Shown here: piece by piece, positions 44,236 to 53,423 of the stretch
Layout of the letters: the number at the start of each line of letters is the position of its first letter
How positions within the stretch are numbered: position 1 is the stretch's first letter
NCBI RefSeq assembly: GCF_000975115.1
Contig: NZ_BBRE01000001.1
Span: forward strand, 959,322-1,023,321
Source of the DNA: Demequina oxidasica
GTDB lineage: Bacteria; Actinomycetota; Actinomycetes; Actinomycetales; Demequinaceae
Length of the DNA stretch: 64,000 bases
Direction of reading: 5' to 3'
Program-made: the position numbers and the translations under genes
Notes under the pieces: generated by a model
Seen by the model: the letters and a program-made list of their open reading frames with translations, nothing else
What the model was told of the DNA's origin: nothing
Databases searched by the model: none

Positions 44236-45279
44236 TTAGGCGTGCTGCAGTGCGGTCTTCGCGAGTGTGCGAGCGGCGAGGTCAACATCCGCCGCGTCGT
44301 TGTAGATGTAGAAGCTCATGCGCGCCCGACCATCACGGGCGGAGGCCCTGACCCCGGCATCGGCGAGCACCTGAGCCTCGACACCGGTCACAGACAGAAT
44401 CGCACTATTGCTCGCGGGCATACGCAGTTCGGCGCGCAGGTCATTGGCCAGGCCCGTGCAGTACGTGTAAGCGGCGTGGATGTCCTGCGCGGCCAGAGTC
44501 TCTAGCGCGATGGCACCAGCCTCGACGAGCTGCCATGGAGGCGACGTGTCGAGTCGACGACCCAGCGTGCTGAGTTTGAGGTCGGGACCGTAGAGCGAGC
44601 CCCACGGGTCGTCCGAGCCGTACCAGCTGGCGCACACGGGCCGGATCCAGGTTGCGTCCGGGCGAATGGCCGCGAGCGCCATGCCGCGCGGGCAGGTCAG
44701 CCACTTGTAGGCGCCGGCGACGACGACGTCGAAGTCGCGCGCGTGGATGGGGAGCCAGCCCGAGGACTGGCTGACGTCGATCAGGGTCTTCACTCCCGCG
44801 GAGTGGGCGGCCATCGCGAGCGCGGTGAGGTCGACGACGCGGCCGTCGCACGACTGTGCAGAGCTCACGGCGACGAGGTCGACGCCTGGACGGATCTCGT
44901 CGACCAGGCGCTCAAGGGGCACCAGGGTGACATTCAGGCGCGGGTCCGCGAGGAATGGGTAGACCACGGAGGAGAAGTCGCGCTCAACGGCGAGGACGCG
45001 CGCGCCGTCGGGAAGGGAGGCGGCGACCATGCCGACCATCTGCGAGACGGAGCCGCCCAGCGCCACGTCGGTGGGCTGGGCCCCGACAATGCTGGCATAG
45101 GCGGCACGCATGCGGTCGACCGAGGCGTCGAGCGCGTAGGGATCCGTCTTGGCGAGAGACCAATCATGGGCTGCACGGGCAAGTGCGGCCGAGGTAGCGT
45201 GCGCGGGAAGCCCGTAGGAGGCGGAGTCGAGGTAGCCCGGGATGTGCGGGAAACTGGCGGCGATAGTCGTGTTCAGCAT
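44236..45279 (-). CDS. Class V (cysteine desulfurase-like) PLP aminotransferase
   Basis: This 347-aa PLP enzyme is of fold type I, class V. Landmarks are YLDSASYGLPAHAT at the start, VDLVAVSSAQSCDGRVVDL, LIDVSQSSGWLPIHARDFDVVV (with the PLP-ring Asp), and VVAGAYKWLTCPRGMAL with the Schiff-base Lys. Members include isopenicillin N epimerase-like and selenocysteine lyase-like enzymes; the substrate is not predictable. A LysR-type gene diverges 79 bp away and is the likely regulator. Confidence 0.85.
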   Translation of the reverse strand: MLNTTIAASFPHIPGYLDSASYGLPAHATSAALARAAHDWSLAKTDPYALDASVDRMRAAYASIVGAQPTDVALGGSVSQMVGMVAASLPDGARVLAVERDFSSVVYPFLADPRLNVTLVPLERLVDEIRPGVDLVAVSSAQSCDGRVVDLTALAMAAHSAGVKTLIDVSQSSGWLPIHARDFDVVVAGAYKWLTCPRGMALAAIRPDATWIRPVCASWYGSDDPWGSLYGPDLKLSTLGRRLDTSPPWQLVEAGAIALETLAAQDIHAAYTYCTGLANDLRAELRMPASNSAILSVTGVEAQVLADAGVRASARDGRARMSFYIYNDAADVDLAARTLAKTALQHA

Positions 45280-45358
45280 GTGAACAATTTTCCGTCAGTA
45301 CACAGACCCGCACAAGATGAGGTTGTCAACACCTAGACCTCGATGGCATGATGGTCTC

Positions 45359-46237
45359 ATGATCGACGTAGAGCGCCTTCTCATCCTCCGCGAGGTTGCC
45401 CGCCACGGCTCCAAGGCCGCCGCAGCGCGCGCCATGGGACTGAGTGAGCCTACCGTCGCGCACCACCTCAACGCACTCGAACGCCGGGCGGGTGTGCCGC
45501 TTACCAGGCGAGTCGGCCGGTTCACCAAGCTCACCTCCGCGGGTGAAGCGCTACTCGAACACGCCAACGTGATCGCCGCGAGCCTTGAGGGCGCCGAGCG
45601 CACGCTTCACCGGCACGCGGATCTGAACGTAGGACGACTACGAATCGCGGCCTTCCAGTCGTACTGCGCGGGGGTGCTTCCTGGGCCACTCGCACAGTTC
45701 GCACGCACGTATCCGGGCATCGAGGTGGGCCTGGTCGAGACCGAGACTGACGATGCCCTCGCCCTCATGCGTGCCGGGGATGCGGACCTCGTCATTGGCT
45801 TTGCGGACAACGCCACACCACCGCCCACCGACGTGCCGGTTCGCCCGCTCGACCGCGACGAGTACCTCGTGGTGCTGCCGGACTCGCACGAGCAGGCCAA
45901 GCGCAAACGCGTGGACATCGCCGAACTGGCCGGCGAGCGGTGGATCTCCGGCTGCTCGCGTTGCCGCGCTCACCTCACCGCCCACGCGGCCGATGCTGGC
46001 TTCAGCCCCGACGTGGCCTTCGTTACGGAGGACTACGTCACGGTGCAAAAGCTCATCGCCGAGGGCCTGGGCGTCGCGATCTTGCCCAGCATGGCACTCG
46101 GCGCCAGCCCGGCCGTTCCCGGCATCGTGACCGCGCGCACTAAGCCCGCGAGCTACCGGGAGGTGTTCCTGAGCGTGCCGCTCGATGCCGCGCCGGCCGC
46201 CCAGGCGTTCGCGAGCCTGCTGGTCGCCGGCCGCTAA
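45359..46237 (+). CDS. LysR-type transcriptional regulator
   Basis: This 292-aa protein has an N-terminal winged helix (MIDVERLLILREVARHGSKAAAARAMGLSEPTVAHHL) and a periplasmic-binding-like effector domain beginning GRLRIAAFQSYCAGVLPGPL. It probably controls the divergent class V aminotransferase gene. The 79-bp gap (45280-45358) includes an imperfect dyad AGGTTGTCAACACCT (about 45320-45334) that may be its binding site. ATG 45359 is chosen because it gives a typical N-terminus; its stop overlaps the convergent FKBP gene. Confidence 0.88.
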   Translation: MIDVERLLILREVARHGSKAAAARAMGLSEPTVAHHLNALERRAGVPLTRRVGRFTKLTSAGEALLEHANVIAASLEGAERTLHRHADLNVGRLRIAAFQSYCAGVLPGPLAQFARTYPGIEVGLVETETDDALALMRAGDADLVIGFADNATPPPTDVPVRPLDRDEYLVVLPDSHEQAKRKRVDIAELAGERWISGCSRCRAHLTAHAADAGFSPDVAFVTEDYVTVQKLIAEGLGVAILPSMALGASPAVPGIVTARTKPASYREVFLSVPLDAAPAAQAFASLLVAGR

Positions 46238-46635
46238 GTGGCGGCGAGGACGTCGACTGCGAAGACCAGCGTCGATCCCGCGGGGATGGGACCCATGTCG
46301 CTGAAGCCGTAGCCCAACTCTGGGGGCACCACGAGCAGTAGTTTGGAGCCGACGGGCTGTCCGACGATGCCCTCCACCCAGCCATCGATGAGCGACCCGC
46401 GCGCGATGCCGAACGAGATGGGCTCGCCGCGGTCCCACGAGGAGTCGAACTTGTTGCCGTCCCACAGCCAGCCCGTGTAATGGACCGTGATGGACTGGCC
46501 CTCGATGACAGCGTCCCCTGTACCGGACTCAAGGACGACGACGGCCAGGCCCTCGACCTGCTCGGCGCCGGCGAAGTCAACGGCGGGAGCGCCGTTCGCG
46601 TCGCGGGTGATCGTGGGGTGCTTGGCGTCAGTCAT
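46234..46635 (-). CDS. FKBP-type peptidyl-prolyl isomerase
   Basis: This 133-aa cytoplasmic protein has one FKBP domain: ITVHYTGWLWDGNKFDSSWDRG, ISFGIARGSLIDGWVEGIVGQPVGSKLLLVVPPELGYG and STLVFAVDVLA. The GSLIDGWVEG and PPELGYG loops form the active pocket. It catalyses proline cis-trans isomerisation. ATG 46635 has GAGGAG five bases upstream, so the longer frame to 46746 is rejected. No signal peptide is present. Confidence 0.92.
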   Translation of the reverse strand: MTDAKHPTITRDANGAPAVDFAGAEQVEGLAVVVLESGTGDAVIEGQSITVHYTGWLWDGNKFDSSWDRGEPISFGIARGSLIDGWVEGIVGQPVGSKLLLVVPPELGYGFSDMGPIPAGSTLVFAVDVLAAT

Positions 46636-46709
46636 GGTTGCTCCTCGAGAGTTCGCGGTGGTGCGTTGGATCGAGCCTATTAGAGGAAGCAACCCCCAAA
46701 GCCCGACTT

Positions 46710-47204
46710 TTAGTCCGCCGGCCGGTAAGGGAACGTGATGTCGCACACCTCATCGTCCGGACCAGCCTGCGGAACCTCGGTGACGTAGACCTCGCGACTC
46801 GGCAACTCCTCCAGCATCTCGCCGTGCTCGTTGACCCAGGCCGCCACGGCATCGTACGACTCCAGGATCGCGGGAAAGTCGAGCCCGGCCTTGGTCACCG
46901 TCAGGTAGGCCTCGTGGTGTTCCGGCTCGGTCTTGGTGGTGATTTCGCCCTGATCCTCGACGTTGCCCACGAATGGAACACATACCTCCACGAGCGCACT
47001 CTGATCCGGCGTCACCGGGCCATGAAAGACAACGTACGTTGGTTCGTCGCGCGTGGTGCCGTTGGTCCGATATCCGGCGTCGGCGAGGCGGTCAAATATC
47101 TCGGTGAAGGCCCAGCGGATGAAGCCTTCTAGCTCAGGCTGAAAGACCTCCCGGCCAATCACGGCCATGTCCCGCTGCGGAACGAACCTGCTCTGTACCT
47201 GCAT
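46710..47204 (-). CDS. GyrI-like small-molecule-binding protein
   Basis: This 164-aa protein has the SOUL/GyrI-like fold: QVQSRFVPQRDMAVIGREV, YVVFHGPVTPDQSALVEVCVPF, HHEAYLTVTKAGLDFP and a C-terminal EVYVTEVPQAGPDDEVCDITFPYRP. Such effector-binding domains also form the ligand part of MerR regulators; here the DNA-binding part is absent. A role in sensing or sequestering hydrophobic cations is possible, but not shown. Confidence 0.82.
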   Translation of the reverse strand: MQVQSRFVPQRDMAVIGREVFQPELEGFIRWAFTEIFDRLADAGYRTNGTTRDEPTYVVFHGPVTPDQSALVEVCVPFVGNVEDQGEITTKTEPEHHEAYLTVTKAGLDFPAILESYDAVAAWVNEHGEMLEELPSREVYVTEVPQAGPDDEVCDITFPYRPAD

Positions 47205-47259
47205 CTCTCTTGACCCCCGTCTCGCGCTTGTGGCGGCGCAACGGGCCGCTCTTCTCTGA

Positions 47260-47748
47260 CTATAAGACGGATCCCTCGCGCGCGAGAAGTGATTGCTTGA
47301 CGTCGACGCCCCACGCGAATCCGGTCATCTTGCCGCTCGCCCCCACCACCCGGTGACATGGCACGAACAGCGCGACCGCGTTGCGCCCACAGGCGGCCCC
47401 CACCGCGCGGCTGGCACCCGGGCTGCCGAGGTCCGCAGCCAACTCTCCGTACAAGCGCACCTCGCCCGCAGGTATCTCTCGCAGCGCCGCCCACACGCGT
47501 GACTGAAACTCGGTGCCCGCCTGTTCGACGCCAATCCGGACCAGAGCGCTCGTGTCGCCGGCGTACCAGGCCCTCACGGCATCGGCCGATGCTACGGCCT
47601 GGGCGGTTAAATCTTCCGGCTCGATCTTGGCGCGGGTTGCGACGGCTGCCTGGTCGGCCGACCAGCCTGCGGCCACCACCATTCCATCGGCACGTTCAAT
47701 GACCGTGAATGGCCCGTCGGGAGTTTCGACAATCTCGTACGAGTGCAT
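47260..47748 (-). CDS. ogt: Methylated-DNA-[protein]-cysteine S-methyltransferase
   Basis: This 162-aa protein transfers a methyl group from O6-methylguanine to its own cysteine. It shows the acceptor motif LFVPCHRVVGASGKMTGFAWG (PCHRV) and the preceding RAVGAACGRNAVALF helix. The ATG overlaps the TGA of the Ada-AlkA gene (ATGA), so the two are cotranslated. Together they provide the functions that E. coli splits among Ada, Ogt and AlkA. Confidence 0.93.
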   Translation of the reverse strand: MHSYEIVETPDGPFTVIERADGMVVAAGWSADQAAVATRAKIEPEDLTAQAVASADAVRAWYAGDTSALVRIGVEQAGTEFQSRVWAALREIPAGEVRLYGELAADLGSPGASRAVGAACGRNAVALFVPCHRVVGASGKMTGFAWGVDVKQSLLAREGSVL

Positions 47749-49268
47749 CAGAGTTCCTTCCGCTGGAGTGACGCGGCGCGCCACAGGTGAGTCATCAGGT
47801 AGCTGCGCCAGGGGGCGAACGCCGCCCCGGAATCGGCGAGCGCGTTTGGCTTTGACGGCAACCCCAGTGCAGCGGCGCCAGCGCGCACCGCGGAGTCGCC
47901 GGTGAGGAGGACGTCGGGACTGCCGAGCAATCGCAGGGCGAGGTAATTCGACGTCCACGGGCCGATGCCGCGCAACGCCTCCAGCGCTCCGGTCAGGTCC
48001 GCGCGGGTCTGGGAGACGTCGAGGGGAAGCGAGCCATCGGCGATGGCCCCTGCCGTGCGGGTCACCGTCTCGCGACGGGCAAGCGGCCCGGTCAAGACGT
48101 CGGCCGCGGACTCTGCGAGTGCTTCGGGAGCTGGAAAGAGGACGCCGACGCGGCTGTCGGCGAGGGCGGCGGGCAGCGGCTCGCCCAACTGCTCCACCAG
48201 CCGCTCCGTGGCGGTACGGGCCGCGGCCACCGAGACCTGCTGGCCGACGATCGCGCGCACAGCCATCTCGGTGGTTCCCATGGATCCGGGGATCCTGGTA
48301 CCGGGGTGGGCCGCGACCGATGGCGCGAGTCGCGAATCGCGCGCCAGGGCCTCATCGATCGCGAGTGGGTCGGCGTCAAGGTCGAACAGCCTGCGGGTGC
48401 GGGCGATGAGGGACGGGAGGTCGTCGAGGTGCTCGAGGGAGGCGGTGAGCTTGACGGCGGCCGGCTCTGCTCGCACCGTCATGACCGCGGCCCCACGTGT
48501 CAGCCGCACCGCGCGGGTGTACGCGACGCCGCGCTCGTCGTGCTCGACAAGTTCGAGTCCCGCGACTGCGCGCCTTGCCAACCACCTCACTACGTCCGCA
48601 CCATTAAATGGCTCACGCGTGCGGAGCTTGAGCGTGATCGTGCCGGTTGGCGGGCGATTTAGGGTGCGGACGTTGCCGGCGGTTGGCTGCTCGCTGAGGC
48701 GGGCCCGGCCGCGCAGTTCCGTGGGTGTCATGCCAAATACCTCGCCGACGGTGTCGTTGAACTGGCGGATGCTCGCGAAGCCCGCGGCAAAAGCGACCTC
48801 ACTCGCCGGCATCGTGGTCGACACGAGCAGTTGCCGCGCGTTCTGTGCGCGCTGAGCGCGGGCCAGTTGCAGCGGTCCGGCCCCGAGTTCGTCGGTGAGG
48901 ATGCGGCCGAGTTGCCGCTCGGAATAACCCAGCCTGGTGGCCAGCCCAGTGACACCCTCCCGGTCCACTGTCCCATCGGCGATCAGCCGCATAGCGCGTG
49001 CGGCCACATCCTCGCGGATGTTCCACTCGGAGCTACCGGGGACCGCCTCCGGCAGGCAGCGCTTGCAGGCCCGGTAACCGGCCGCATGCGCTGCGGCCGA
49101 CGTGCGGTAGAACGTGCAGTTGCCGGCCTTTGGTGTGCGCGCCGGGCAACTGGGTCGGCAGTAGATTCCGGTGGAGCGCACTGCGGTGATGAACTGGCCG
49201 TCAAAGCGCTTATCGAGTGAGGACACGGCCGCATAGCAGGTGTCGAAGTCCAGCGGCGCGGTGGTCAT
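47748..49268 (-). CDS. Ada-AlkA fusion: methylphosphotriester sensor and 3-methyladenine glycosylase
   Basis: This 506-aa protein has three parts. An Ada zinc domain carries the four cysteines (GIYCRPSCPARTP and YRACKRCLPEA), with Cys near residue 38 the expected methyl acceptor. An AraC-type helix-turn-helix follows (EGVTGLATRLGYSERQLGRIL, then FASIRQFNDTVGEVFGMTP). AlkA (about 205-506) has TITLKLRTREPFNGADVV at the N-terminal beta domain and MAVRAIVGQQVSVAAARTA as its helix-hairpin-helix region. It senses DNA methylation, activates the operon and excises alkylated bases. An 86-bp palindromic element overlaps codons about 198-227 (48590-48675). Confidence 0.93.
   Translation of the reverse strand: MTTAPLDFDTCYAAVSSLDKRFDGQFITAVRSTGIYCRPSCPARTPKAGNCTFYRTSAAAHAAGYRACKRCLPEAVPGSSEWNIREDVAARAMRLIADGTVDREGVTGLATRLGYSERQLGRILTDELGAGPLQLARAQRAQNARQLLVSTTMPASEVAFAAGFASIRQFNDTVGEVFGMTPTELRGRARLSEQPTAGNVRTLNRPPTGTITLKLRTREPFNGADVVRWLARRAVAGLELVEHDERGVAYTRAVRLTRGAAVMTVRAEPAAVKLTASLEHLDDLPSLIARTRRLFDLDADPLAIDEALARDSRLAPSVAAHPGTRIPGSMGTTEMAVRAIVGQQVSVAAARTATERLVEQLGEPLPAALADSRVGVLFPAPEALAESAADVLTGPLARRETVTRTAGAIADGSLPLDVSQTRADLTGALEALRGIGPWTSNYLALRLLGSPDVLLTGDSAVRAGAAALGLPSKPNALADSGAAFAPWRSYLMTHLWRAASLQRKEL
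48590..48675. repeat. 86-bp palindromic element, copy within the ada-alkA reading frame
   Basis: Left arm CTACGTCCGCACC (48590-48602, continuing to 48612) and right arm GCGATTTAGGGTGCGGACGT ending at 48675 are inverted relative to each other. Arm sequence and total length agree with the intergenic copies at 57947-58032 and 63197-63282. A nested stem TCACGC/GCGTGA lies inside. The frame is open throughout. Confidence 0.7.
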
Positions 49269-49346
49269 GACACCACTGTGCCCTGCCCACCGGGTTAGGC
49301 GCTAGCGGAAATCAGACACCGCGGTGGAGCGCGGGGGTGCGAGCGT

Positions 49347-49742
49347 CTACGGGGTAGGCCCGGATACAGATTCGCTGGCGGTCACGAGGGCCGGTGTGCG
49401 CAATTGAGCGTTGACTTCGTAGAACTTCACGAGGAACGCGCGCTCGTCGAGGCGCTTGCGACGCAACCAGTGCGTCACTTCCTCGTTGCACTTGCTCGCG
49501 TTGCACGAGCGGCACGCGGGCACCACGTTGTCCACGGTGTAGCGACCACCGCGGGAGATGGGTAGTACGCAGTCTCGCTGAAGCACCGCCGCTTCCGTGG
49601 GCCCCGCCCCGCAGTACGCACAGCCACCCCAGGCGTCCAGGATCTGTACCCACTGGGCCGAGGTGAGGTCGTTGTCCGCGGCGGCGACGCGGCGCGCACG
49701 CTTTCGCGACAAACGTGCCCGACGGCTCGGATTCACTGGCAT
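49347..49742 (-). CDS. HNH endonuclease-domain protein
   Basis: This 131-aa protein has an Arg/Lys-rich N-terminus and a single HNH domain: CAYCG, then the HNH-type core VLPISRGGRYTVDNVVPACRSCNASKCN, where Asn and His-like positions coordinate metal and the two C-x2-C pairs bind zinc. The first His of the motif is replaced by Pro (RDCVLPIS against the usual xxxHhxP), so activity is uncertain. Small stand-alone HNH genes in actinobacteria are widespread; the role is unknown. It lies upstream of the Ada-AlkA gene on the same strand, with a 78-bp gap. Confidence 0.82.
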   Translation of the reverse strand: MPVNPSRRARLSRKRARRVAAADNDLTSAQWVQILDAWGGCAYCGAGPTEAAVLQRDCVLPISRGGRYTVDNVVPACRSCNASKCNEEVTHWLRRKRLDERAFLVKFYEVNAQLRTPALVTASESVSGPTP

Positions 49743-49931
49743 GCATGCCAGCCTACGAGTGACAGGTGCGCAACCGCCGCGGGCGCGCGGGTGGGGGCTA
49801 TCCGAAGACGAGCGCGACCACCGAAGACCTCCGCTCTGGCAGGATACGGAACCCTTCGGTGGCCACTTTTTGGAGGAACGCCGGCCGCGGGGTGCGGCCG
49901 ACGCTCCACGTCCTATTGGCCAGTCACGGCA

Positions 49932-51842
49932 TTACTCGGCAGTGATGGTGCCGACGGCGTCGCCGCCGGAGACTGAGCCGTCAACCGTCAGTCCGCCGAT
50001 GCTGTCGCCAGTCACGCTGCCGCCAACAGTGACGCTGTAGTCGGTTCCCGCAATGATCTGATCGGAGGAGAAGACGAGCGACTGCGACACCTCGGTAGTG
50101 GTGAACGAGCCCACGTCGGCGCCCGAACTGTCCGTGATGGTGATGACCGTCTCGGCAGGAAGAGCCGAGCTGAAGATGATCCCCAGCGAGCCCTGGGCGC
50201 CAGCCTCGGGGCCTACCGCCATCCCAGCTGCACCATTCGCGGCGAGCGCTCCGCCAGTGATGGTGAACGTGTCGTCGACGTCAAGGGCTCCCTGGCTGTT
50301 GTCTGAGGTGCTCGTGACCACCACGGTGCCGCCGGTCATCGTCATCGAGCCGTTGACGTCGATGCCGTCGCTCTGGGTATCGATGACGTAGGTGCCGCCG
50401 CTGATCTCGAGGAAGCGGTCTCCGTTGTCACCCTCGGCTGGCCCACCAAAGCCACCGTCCTCGAGCGCGGTCACGGTGACTGCGCTCAGGTCCGTCGCTA
50501 CTGTGACTGCGGCATGCGGGTCGCCCGAGTTGGATCCGCTCATAGCCGGTCCCGCCTCGCCAGGAAGTTCCGAGTCACCGCCGGGTCGTTCCGAGCGCGT
50601 GCCGTCGCCAGGCATGGCGCCTCGCTCCGGCATTCCCTCTGGGCGCATACCGTTGACAGGCATGTCGCCGCCACCAGGCATATCGCCTGCAGGCGCTAGG
50701 CCGGCGCTCGCAGCATCGGCGGGGGTATCCGGAGTGGTATTGGTCGTGACATCAGCCGTCGAGTCAGTCCCGCCGGCCACGTTGATGCCATCGTCGGTGG
50801 CGACCACCACGACGTCGCCACCGGAGAGGTACATGTAGGCACCCTCGACGCCCTCGTAGCTCTCGGAGATATTCACGGAGCCGCCGTCGATGCGCAGGAC
50901 ACCATCGGAATGTAACCCGTCGTCGCCGGCCGCAATGTTGAGGTCGCCGCCGTTGATGGTGACCTGGCGAGCGGCATCGGCCGCGTCGGAGCCGGCCTTC
51001 AGGTCAATGGTGCCTCCTTCGATCCAGATCACGCCTACGACTGCCGCGGGGTCGTCGCTCTTACCCTCATTGTCGGATTTGAGGGCGTCGCCGCCCGCGT
51101 CTACCGTCAGCGAGCCATCGCGAATCACCAAGTGATCCTTGCCGCGCACACCGTCGTCTCCGGCAGTCACCGAGATTGTGCCAGCGGTGATCACGAGCGA
51201 GTCCTTGGAGGTGATGCCGTCATTGACACCGGACACACTCAACGAGCCAGTCCCCGCGAACCACAGGTCTGCTGTTGAGTACACGGCCGCGTTCGGGGCG
51301 TCGTCGTCGCTCTCGTCGACTGCCGCACCATCTGCGTCGGACAGCGAGTTCTCGGAGCCGTCGGCGAGGTAGACCACCACGTTCTTGGCGTCCACCACGT
51401 TGAACGCACCGACGCCGGCGGCGGTGACGTCCACTCCGTCGAGAATGACGGTGACGTCCTCGTCGGGAGCGTCGACCACGATGCTGCCGGCGGTCAGGGA
51501 GCCGCTCAGGTTGTAGGTTCCACCGGAGGTGATGGTGACAGTGTCGCCGTCGACGCTCACCCCCGAGTCGCTCGAGGACGCGCCGTCCGCGAGCGTCACG
51601 TTGACGGCGGCGGCACCATCCACCGCGGTGTCCATCTCTTTGATGTCTAGGTCGTCGTACTGGACTTCGCCATTAGTCGAAGTCGTGTCCCCAGAGTTGG
51701 TCGAGGTGTCGGCAACGTCCTGGACGGACGTGCTCGTGATGGCACCGCCAGCGGTCGTGTCTTCCGGTTCAGTGGAGCATCCGGTGAGCACGAGCGCGCC
51801 AGTCACAGCCAGGCCCGCAAAGACTAATACAGGGTTCTTCAT
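49932..51842 (-). CDS. DUF4353 (Cthe_2159-like) carbohydrate-binding lipoprotein
   Basis: This 636-aa protein has a lipoprotein signal (MKNPVLVFAGLAVTGALVLTGCS, lipobox LTGC, Cys about 22), an Asp/Thr/Ser-rich stretch and a long parallel beta-helix-like region built of short Gly/Asp/Thr repeats (DGVDVTAAG, NDGITSKDSLVI, GDDGVRGKDHLVI, GDDGLHSDGVLRI, ESYEGVEGAYMYLSGG). This matches the polycystic beta-helix family DUF4353; the founding Cthe_2159 binds cellulose and acidic sugars. A Met/Gly/Pro-rich insert (MPGGGDMPVNGMRPEGMPER) interrupts the helix. It is the last gene of the DUF4956-VTC-DUF4353 operon. ATG 51842 is chosen because it gives the lipobox. Confidence 0.85.
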   Translation of the reverse strand: MKNPVLVFAGLAVTGALVLTGCSTEPEDTTAGGAITSTSVQDVADTSTNSGDTTSTNGEVQYDDLDIKEMDTAVDGAAAVNVTLADGASSSDSGVSVDGDTVTITSGGTYNLSGSLTAGSIVVDAPDEDVTVILDGVDVTAAGVGAFNVVDAKNVVVYLADGSENSLSDADGAAVDESDDDAPNAAVYSTADLWFAGTGSLSVSGVNDGITSKDSLVITAGTISVTAGDDGVRGKDHLVIRDGSLTVDAGGDALKSDNEGKSDDPAAVVGVIWIEGGTIDLKAGSDAADAARQVTINGGDLNIAAGDDGLHSDGVLRIDGGSVNISESYEGVEGAYMYLSGGDVVVVATDDGINVAGGTDSTADVTTNTTPDTPADAASAGLAPAGDMPGGGDMPVNGMRPEGMPERGAMPGDGTRSERPGGDSELPGEAGPAMSGSNSGDPHAAVTVATDLSAVTVTALEDGGFGGPAEGDNGDRFLEISGGTYVIDTQSDGIDVNGSMTMTGGTVVVTSTSDNSQGALDVDDTFTITGGALAANGAAGMAVGPEAGAQGSLGIIFSSALPAETVITITDSSGADVGSFTTTEVSQSLVFSSDQIIAGTDYSVTVGGSVTGDSIGGLTVDGSVSGGDAVGTITAE

Positions 51843-51856
51843 GAGAGTTTCCGTTT

Positions 51857-52651
51857 CTAGAGCGCGGCCGTGGCGGCCGGAGCATCGGTAATGTGGCGGC
51901 GCAGAGTTCGCGCCCACCGGTTGGAGGGAAGCTCGGGGCGCAGGGCCGCGAGTGAGGTGCAGTACTTGCTGACGCGTGAGGGACGGATACCGTGCGCCCA
52001 CAGTGCGCGGTCGACCGAGCCGGCCCGCGACGCGGACTTGGTCTCGACGATGAGCGCGTCGCCAAAGCCCGTCTGGGTGCCGTCTGCGTCGGTCGCGCTC
52101 ACTGCGCTGTCGACGGTGATGCGGGCATCCTCGCCGGTCAGCGTGGTGCGTTCGTAGGACGTGGTGAGCACGCGGGTGAGACGGTCGACGTCGTGACCGA
52201 TCTGGTCAAACGAGCCCACGAACACCCGCGACTCGAACGTCAGTGCCGCGCTGCGTGCGGCCTCCTGCGGAAGCCACTCGCGGTGCTTGACGGTCTCGCC
52301 GCGCGCGCTGCGCAGCTTGACCTCAATAGCACTGAGGCCGGAGTCCAAGTAGTGACGAGTCCGTACCTTGTAGCGACGGGGACGGCGGCGTGCGGCGTCA
52401 TAGTACGCGGCAAAGTCGGCGGTGTCGAAGTAGTCGGACTCGTAGCCAAAGCCGCGGCGGCCGTCCTCCTCGAGCACCCTGAACTCCTGCTCTAGCGACG
52501 CAAACACGGTGGCCCACTCGTCCACGGGGACGATGTACTTGCGGTCCACGCGGGTCTGCAGGGCGGCCTGCTCGTTGAGCGACTCGAGCGAGATGGAGTC
52601 GAGCCCCGCAACCGTGGACGTCCAAGCCGAACTCGCGACGACGGCGGTCAT
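51857..52651 (-). CDS. VTC-domain protein (polyphosphate-polymerase-like tunnel fold)
   Basis: This 264-aa protein is a triphosphate-tunnel-type domain: LQTRVDRKYIVP (basic tunnel strand), YESDYFDTADFAAYYDAARRRPRRYKVRTRHY, SAIEVKLRSARGETVKHRE, and DALIVETKSASRAGSVD near the end. The VTC4 domain in yeast makes polyphosphate; bacterial members near DUF4956 and CotH/DUF4353 genes have no established product. Arg/Lys and Glu residues expected in the tunnel are present. The ATG overlaps the end of the DUF4956 gene (52648-52651). Confidence 0.88.
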   Translation of the reverse strand: MTAVVASSAWTSTVAGLDSISLESLNEQAALQTRVDRKYIVPVDEWATVFASLEQEFRVLEEDGRRGFGYESDYFDTADFAAYYDAARRRPRRYKVRTRHYLDSGLSAIEVKLRSARGETVKHREWLPQEAARSAALTFESRVFVGSFDQIGHDVDRLTRVLTTSYERTTLTGEDARITVDSAVSATDADGTQTGFGDALIVETKSASRAGSVDRALWAHGIRPSRVSKYCTSLAALRPELPSNRWARTLRRHITDAPAATAAL

Positions 52652-53277
52652 CGTGCGCCTACCGTCACTGCATCCCGGGTGACGACTCTGGCCTGACTCA
52701 AGCCAGCATCGGCCGGGGGCGCGCTTGCGACCCTTGGCAGCCGCGTGAACCGCACATCACAGATCGTGGTGTCCGTGACGAGGTCAACCTTGCGGATCTC
52801 CACACGGTGAATAGTTGCGTGGAGCATCGTGGACAGCAGGTCGCGTGCCTTGTCTTCATCGGTGAAGGCCTGGTCGAGCACCATCATCTGCTGGCGTGTG
52901 TTGCCAAACAGCTTGGGGTGGTCGCCAATGGCGATCACGGTGAGCAGCACGCCCATGAGGGTGAAGCTGATGGCAGGCGAAACGGAGGGGAACCCTCCCA
53001 ACAGCCCGATGGCGATCGCCGTGAAGTAGTACGCGATCTCGGCGTGGCCCATCTCTGTGGACCGCAGTCGAATGATCGACAGCACGGCGAAGATGCCGAG
53101 CCCGAATCCGAGCGACAGGTCCGAGGTCGACATCGCGTACGTGACGCCCATGACGCCTACGTTGATGGAGAGGAACGCGACGAGCATGTCGCGGCGCCGA
53201 TGACGGGGAAAGTAGAGGCCGAACACCAGGATAAGAATGGCGACGAGGTCCGCTGCGATGAAGGCAAAGGCTGACAT
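52648..53277 (-). CDS. DUF4956 membrane protein
   Basis: This 209-aa protein has four N-terminal transmembrane helices (AFIAADLVAILILVFGLYF; LVAFLSINVGVMGVTYAM; GLGIFAVLSIIRLRSTEMG; ISFTLMGVLLTVIAIGD) and a 100-residue cytoplasmic domain with ALRSTEM-like FAVLSIIRLRST and TIHRVEIRKVDLVTDTTICDVRF. The IIRLRS segment is the DUF4956 hallmark. It is the first gene of the operon, preceded by AAGGAA, and diverges from a two-component system across a 184-bp gap. Confidence 0.88.
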   Translation of the reverse strand: MSAFAFIAADLVAILILVFGLYFPRHRRRDMLVAFLSINVGVMGVTYAMSTSDLSLGFGLGIFAVLSIIRLRSTEMGHAEIAYYFTAIAIGLLGGFPSVSPAISFTLMGVLLTVIAIGDHPKLFGNTRQQMMVLDQAFTDEDKARDLLSTMLHATIHRVEIRKVDLVTDTTICDVRFTRLPRVASAPPADAGLSQARVVTRDAVTVGAR

Positions 53278-53423
53278 GGAGTTCCTTTTCGGTAGTGACT
53301 GCGGCGCTTTGGCGAGCGCCGAAAGCTGGTGATGTATCCATGACACCGCGACTACCTGGGAACTGACTGAGAGCGCCCGCAGAGTTAATCGGGAACAGAG
53401 TCTGAGCGCCTTGTGGGCGGATT

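Noticed and set aside
49312..49746. Alternative 144-codon frame over the HNH gene
   Set aside because: The frame at 49347-49742 carries the complete C-x2-C pairs and HNH-type core; this one does not.
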